Origin: CAZSGN01 sp964606415
GTDB lineage: Bacteria; Bacteroidota; Bacteroidia; Bacteroidales; JBBRXJ01
Assembly: GCA_964606415.1 (NCBI GenBank)
Contig: CAZSGN010000127.1
Coordinates: forward strand, 1-7,920
Length of the DNA stretch: 7,920 nucleotides
Direction of reading: 5' to 3'
The notes beneath the pieces are model-generated. The model did not search any database, was not told where the DNA came from, and worked only from the letters and a program-made list of their open reading frames with translations. Shown here in pieces: positions 6,730 through 7,920 of this stretch (the first letter of the stretch is position 1; every line of letters starts with the position of its first letter). Both the position numbers and the translations under genes were made by a program.

Positions 6730-6740
6730 TACGCTTTGCC

Positions 6741-6773
6741 AGACCTGACAGGTTTTAAAAACCTGTCAGGTCT
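6741..6773. repeat. REP-like palindrome, copy 4 (perfect)
   Basis: A perfect 33-bp palindrome: arm AGACCTGACAGGTTTT, one central A, and the complementary 16-bp arm. It begins 11 bp after the rrf2 stop and could serve as its transcription terminator or an RNA-stabilising hairpin. It is the left half of composite repeat copy A and is identical to copy 5. Confidence 0.95.
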
Positions 6774-6787
6774 CGGTAGTAACCCCA

Positions 6788-6854
6788 GCTCCCGCGCGTT
6801 TCTGGTTCTGCTGCAATTTGCTTTGTTGATCACGCGTTACAAACGCGCGGGAGC
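6788..6854. repeat. GC-rich long-loop inverted repeat of composite copy A
   Basis: Perfect 14-bp arms GCTCCCGCGCGTTT (6788-6801) and AAACGCGCGGGAGC (6841-6854) enclose a 39-nt loop. The right arm can instead fold locally: CGCGTT (6833-6838), ACA, AACGCG (6842-6847). The two folds exclude each other. GC content is far above the surroundings. Confidence 0.85.
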
Positions 6855-6894
6855 AAGGGTATTATATTTAATAAGAGGTGATTACTGATATACT

Positions 6895-7413
6895 TTATTT
6901 TCGATAGCGGTGTTTTTGTTTTCTAAGTTCTTCCTCAAATAATTCATAATCAATCTCTTCCTCATTTTTATAATACTTTTGTTTATCTCTGCATTTAGAT
7001 TTGTTTTTTCTTTGAAGATATTTATTCCCATTATCTTTAACTGAATCAATAATTCGAGTTAAATAAATTGTGTCATTCCTATGTGGATATTGCATTAGTA
7101 AACTATCATAATTTATATAATTTAATTGACAACTATCACTGTAATCATTACCTTGTTGTTTATAATATAATACCCCATTCTCGATTTTATATATATAATT
7201 AATACCTAAGGTGTCGTTGGAACGTATATGTACAATTAAATTATTCTTTACATGTAATTCATTATAAAAACCATTATCGCAGAATTGCCAGATTCCTTTA
7301 ATTGGAGGAATCGATTCTCTTTTACAATTAATACATAAAAGATGAATAATATTTATTAAAAGAAATACTTTTAATAAATATTTACTTTTTAATAAAATCA
7401 TAGATTTTTTCAT
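6895..7413 (-). CDS. Short lipoprotein-like orphan protein
   Basis: A 172-residue protein, not recognised. It begins MKKSMILLKSKYLLKVFLLI with a basic N-terminus and a hydrophobic stretch (~13-27), followed by CINCKRES. C30 followed by K-R looks like a Bacteroidota lipoprotein cysteine, although the -3 to -1 residues (Cys, Ile, Asn) are a poor lipobox; C27 is an alternative. The body is rich in Asn, Tyr and Ile, with alternating patterns (LHVKNNLIVHIRSNDTLG, GVLYYKQQGNDY) that suggest a small beta-sheet domain. The last ~45 residues are highly charged (NEEEIDYELFEEELRKQKH). AGGA lies about 11 bases before the ATG. Base composition is much more AT-rich than the left-hand genes. It lies between the two composite repeats, which suggests it came in with or beside them. 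It could be a secreted or periplasmic protein of unknown role. Confidence 0.6.
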   Translation of the reverse strand: MKKSMILLKSKYLLKVFLLINIIHLLCINCKRESIPPIKGIWQFCDNGFYNELHVKNNLIVHIRSNDTLGINYIYKIENGVLYYKQQGNDYSDSCQLNYINYDSLLMQYPHRNDTIYLTRIIDSVKDNGNKYLQRKNKSKCRDKQKYYKNEEEIDYELFEEELRKQKHRYRK

Positions 7414-7458
7414 AATAATCGTATCCTAAAGGCTTGAATTCTAACTCAATGCTTCCCA

Positions 7459-7482
7459 GCTCCCGCGCGTTTGTAACGCGTG
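7459..7482. repeat. Inverted partial copy of the GC-rich hairpin
   Basis: These 24 bases, beginning GCTCCCGCGCGTTTG, are the exact reverse complement of the right end of composite copies A and B (7829-7852 in B). An internal CGCGTT-TGT-AACGCG hairpin is present. It lies 17 bp past the stop of the transposase remnant, so the remnant is bracketed by 24-bp perfect inverted repeats about 390 bp apart. Confidence 0.85.
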
Positions 7483-7499
7483 GTTTGAAATAACTTTTT

Positions 7500-7739
7500 T
7501 CAATACGAAATCTGTTGCTGTGTCTCTAACACAATATCTAAATAAGCATCCAACCCTGCATAATTTCTTGCCGAACTAAACAAATAATCTTCCGGTTTTT
7601 CTACAATCAAATCTTCCACTGGATTTTGATGGATATAATTCAATTTCTCGTAAAAGAAACTATTGTTAAATATTTCTTTCGGCTGGTTTCCATCCTGCCA
7701 AACTTTATAATATTTATTACGGTTTTTCTTCTTGCTGCC
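7500..7739 (-). pseudogene. C-terminal remnant of a REP-associated (Y1/HUH) tyrosine transposase
   Basis: Seventy-nine residues before a TGA, in an open frame without a start codon. The peptide includes KVWQDGNQPKEIF (12-24), LNYIHQNPVEDLIVEKP (33-49) and EDYLFSSARNYAGL, the conserved C-terminal blocks of the Bacteroidota REP-associated transposases (usual pattern vWQdGnhP...YIHxNPVxxGlVxkPedYxySSA). Y35 of the fragment, in the YIHxNPV block, is the likely catalytic tyrosine. The N-terminal part with the HUH metal site is gone; family members are roughly 170-200 aa. Homology stops at the edge of palindrome copy 5. The 33-bp palindrome is in frame with the fragment and open, so the frame runs on until a TAG in the repeat. 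The remnant cannot act alone. It probably shows how this repeat family once moved. Confidence 0.8.
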
Positions 7740-7852
7740 AGACCTGACAGGTTTTAAAAACCTGTCAGGTCTCGGTACTAACCCCAGCTCCGCGCCTTTC
7801 TGGTTCTACTGCAATTTGCTTTGTTGATCACGCGTTACAAACGCGCGGGAGC
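7736..7852. repeat. Composite two-hairpin repeat, copy B (contains REP-like palindrome copy 5)
   Basis: About 117 bp aligned end to end with copy A (6737-6854), with one single-base deletion and three substitutions seen by eye. The palindrome 7740-7772 is perfect and identical to copy 4. The GC-rich left arm (7787-7799) has lost one C and has a G-to-C change, while the right arm (7839-7852) is intact, so the long hairpin is damaged here. Copies A and B are in the same orientation, start points 999 bp apart, with the orphan gene and transposase remnant between them. No direct duplication is seen around copy B. Confidence 0.9.
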
Positions 7853-7867
7853 GGAGAGTGGGTGCGT

Positions 7868-7920
7868 TCATTGTTCTTTAACATTTATAGTTACCGTTTT
7901 TGTATCTGATTTAAGTCCCT
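7868..7920 (-). CDS. C-terminal end of an unidentified gene, cut by the window edge
   Basis: On the minus strand one frame reads GLKSDTKTVTINVKEQ and then TGA (7870-7868). The alternating TVTINVKE pattern is typical of the last strand of PKD, Ig-like or similar beta-sandwich domains in secreted Bacteroidota proteins. Sixteen codons are too few for certainty, and the other two minus frames are closed by TAA. Confidence 0.35.
   Translation of the reverse strand, partial: GLKSDTKTVTINVKEQ

Larger units (their letters stand above)
6717..6873. mobile_element. Non-coding two-hairpin insert flanked by a 15-bp direct repeat
   Basis: GTATTATATTTAATA occurs at 6717-6731 and again at 6859-6873, bracketing 127 bp. 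The inside is composite repeat copy A (6737-6854): a REP-like palindrome followed by a long-range GC-rich hairpin. The element has no ORF. The direct repeats look like a target-site duplication, and the left one contains the last codons and stop of rrf2, so the element appears to have landed at the 3' end of that gene without damaging it. This is a MITE-like structure. Y1 (HUH) transposases normally make no target duplication, so the mechanism is uncertain. Confidence 0.6.

Noticed and set aside
5775..7772. Possible CRISPR array from the repeated 33-bp palindromes
   Set aside because: Spacing is irregular (106 bp to ~1 kb), genes lie between copies, the unit is fully palindromic, and no cas gene is present.
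5546..7852. A complete new defence or biosynthetic cluster
   Set aside because: The intact genes here are only a regulator, a 57-residue protein and an orphan; the enzyme-like genes are fragments.

Overview
The window looks like a chromosomal piece from a Bacteroidota bacterium, probably an anaerobe-type member near the Bacteroidales/Marinilabiliales. The evidence is the MurF-alanine racemase fusion typical of that phylum, the lack of strong Shine-Dalgarno sequences, two promoters of the Bacteroidota type (TTG, 19-20 nt, TAnnTTTG), and AT-rich DNA with short gaps. No species can be named from the sequence alone.

Left part (1-4030, all minus strand): conserved envelope and nucleotide genes. 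In transcription order they are thymidine kinase (tdk), the murF-alr fusion that makes D-alanine and adds D-Ala-D-Ala to the peptidoglycan precursor, a WaaE/KdtX-like family 2 glycosyltransferase, and the first codons of another gene overlapping the glycosyltransferase stop. Middle (4100-5520, plus strand, divergent from tdk): a conserved hypothetical protein with a long charged linker, translationally coupled to rsmI, the 16S rRNA 2'-O-ribose methyltransferase.

Right part (5546-7920): an accessory stretch shaped by repeats. It holds the N-terminal stump of a sulfotransferase cut off by a palindromic repeat; a small Gly/Lys-rich DUF5320-like gene with a good promoter and a perfect 16-bp palindromic operator candidate; an Rrf2-family regulator with only two of the usual three cysteines; a short lipoprotein-like orphan ORF; and the C-terminal remnant of a REP-associated tyrosine (Y1) transposase. 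Five copies of one REP-like 33-bp palindrome punctuate the region. Two of them belong to a ~118-bp composite repeat (two different hairpins in series) whose start points lie 999 bp apart. The first composite copy is flanked by a 15-bp perfect direct repeat that includes the rrf2 stop codon, so it looks like an insertion with a target duplication.

The left and middle parts are ordinary housekeeping DNA. The most interesting material is the two-hairpin repeat with its transposase remnant, the gene broken at a repeat, and the Rrf2/DUF5320-like pair. No complete new defence or biosynthetic system is visible.
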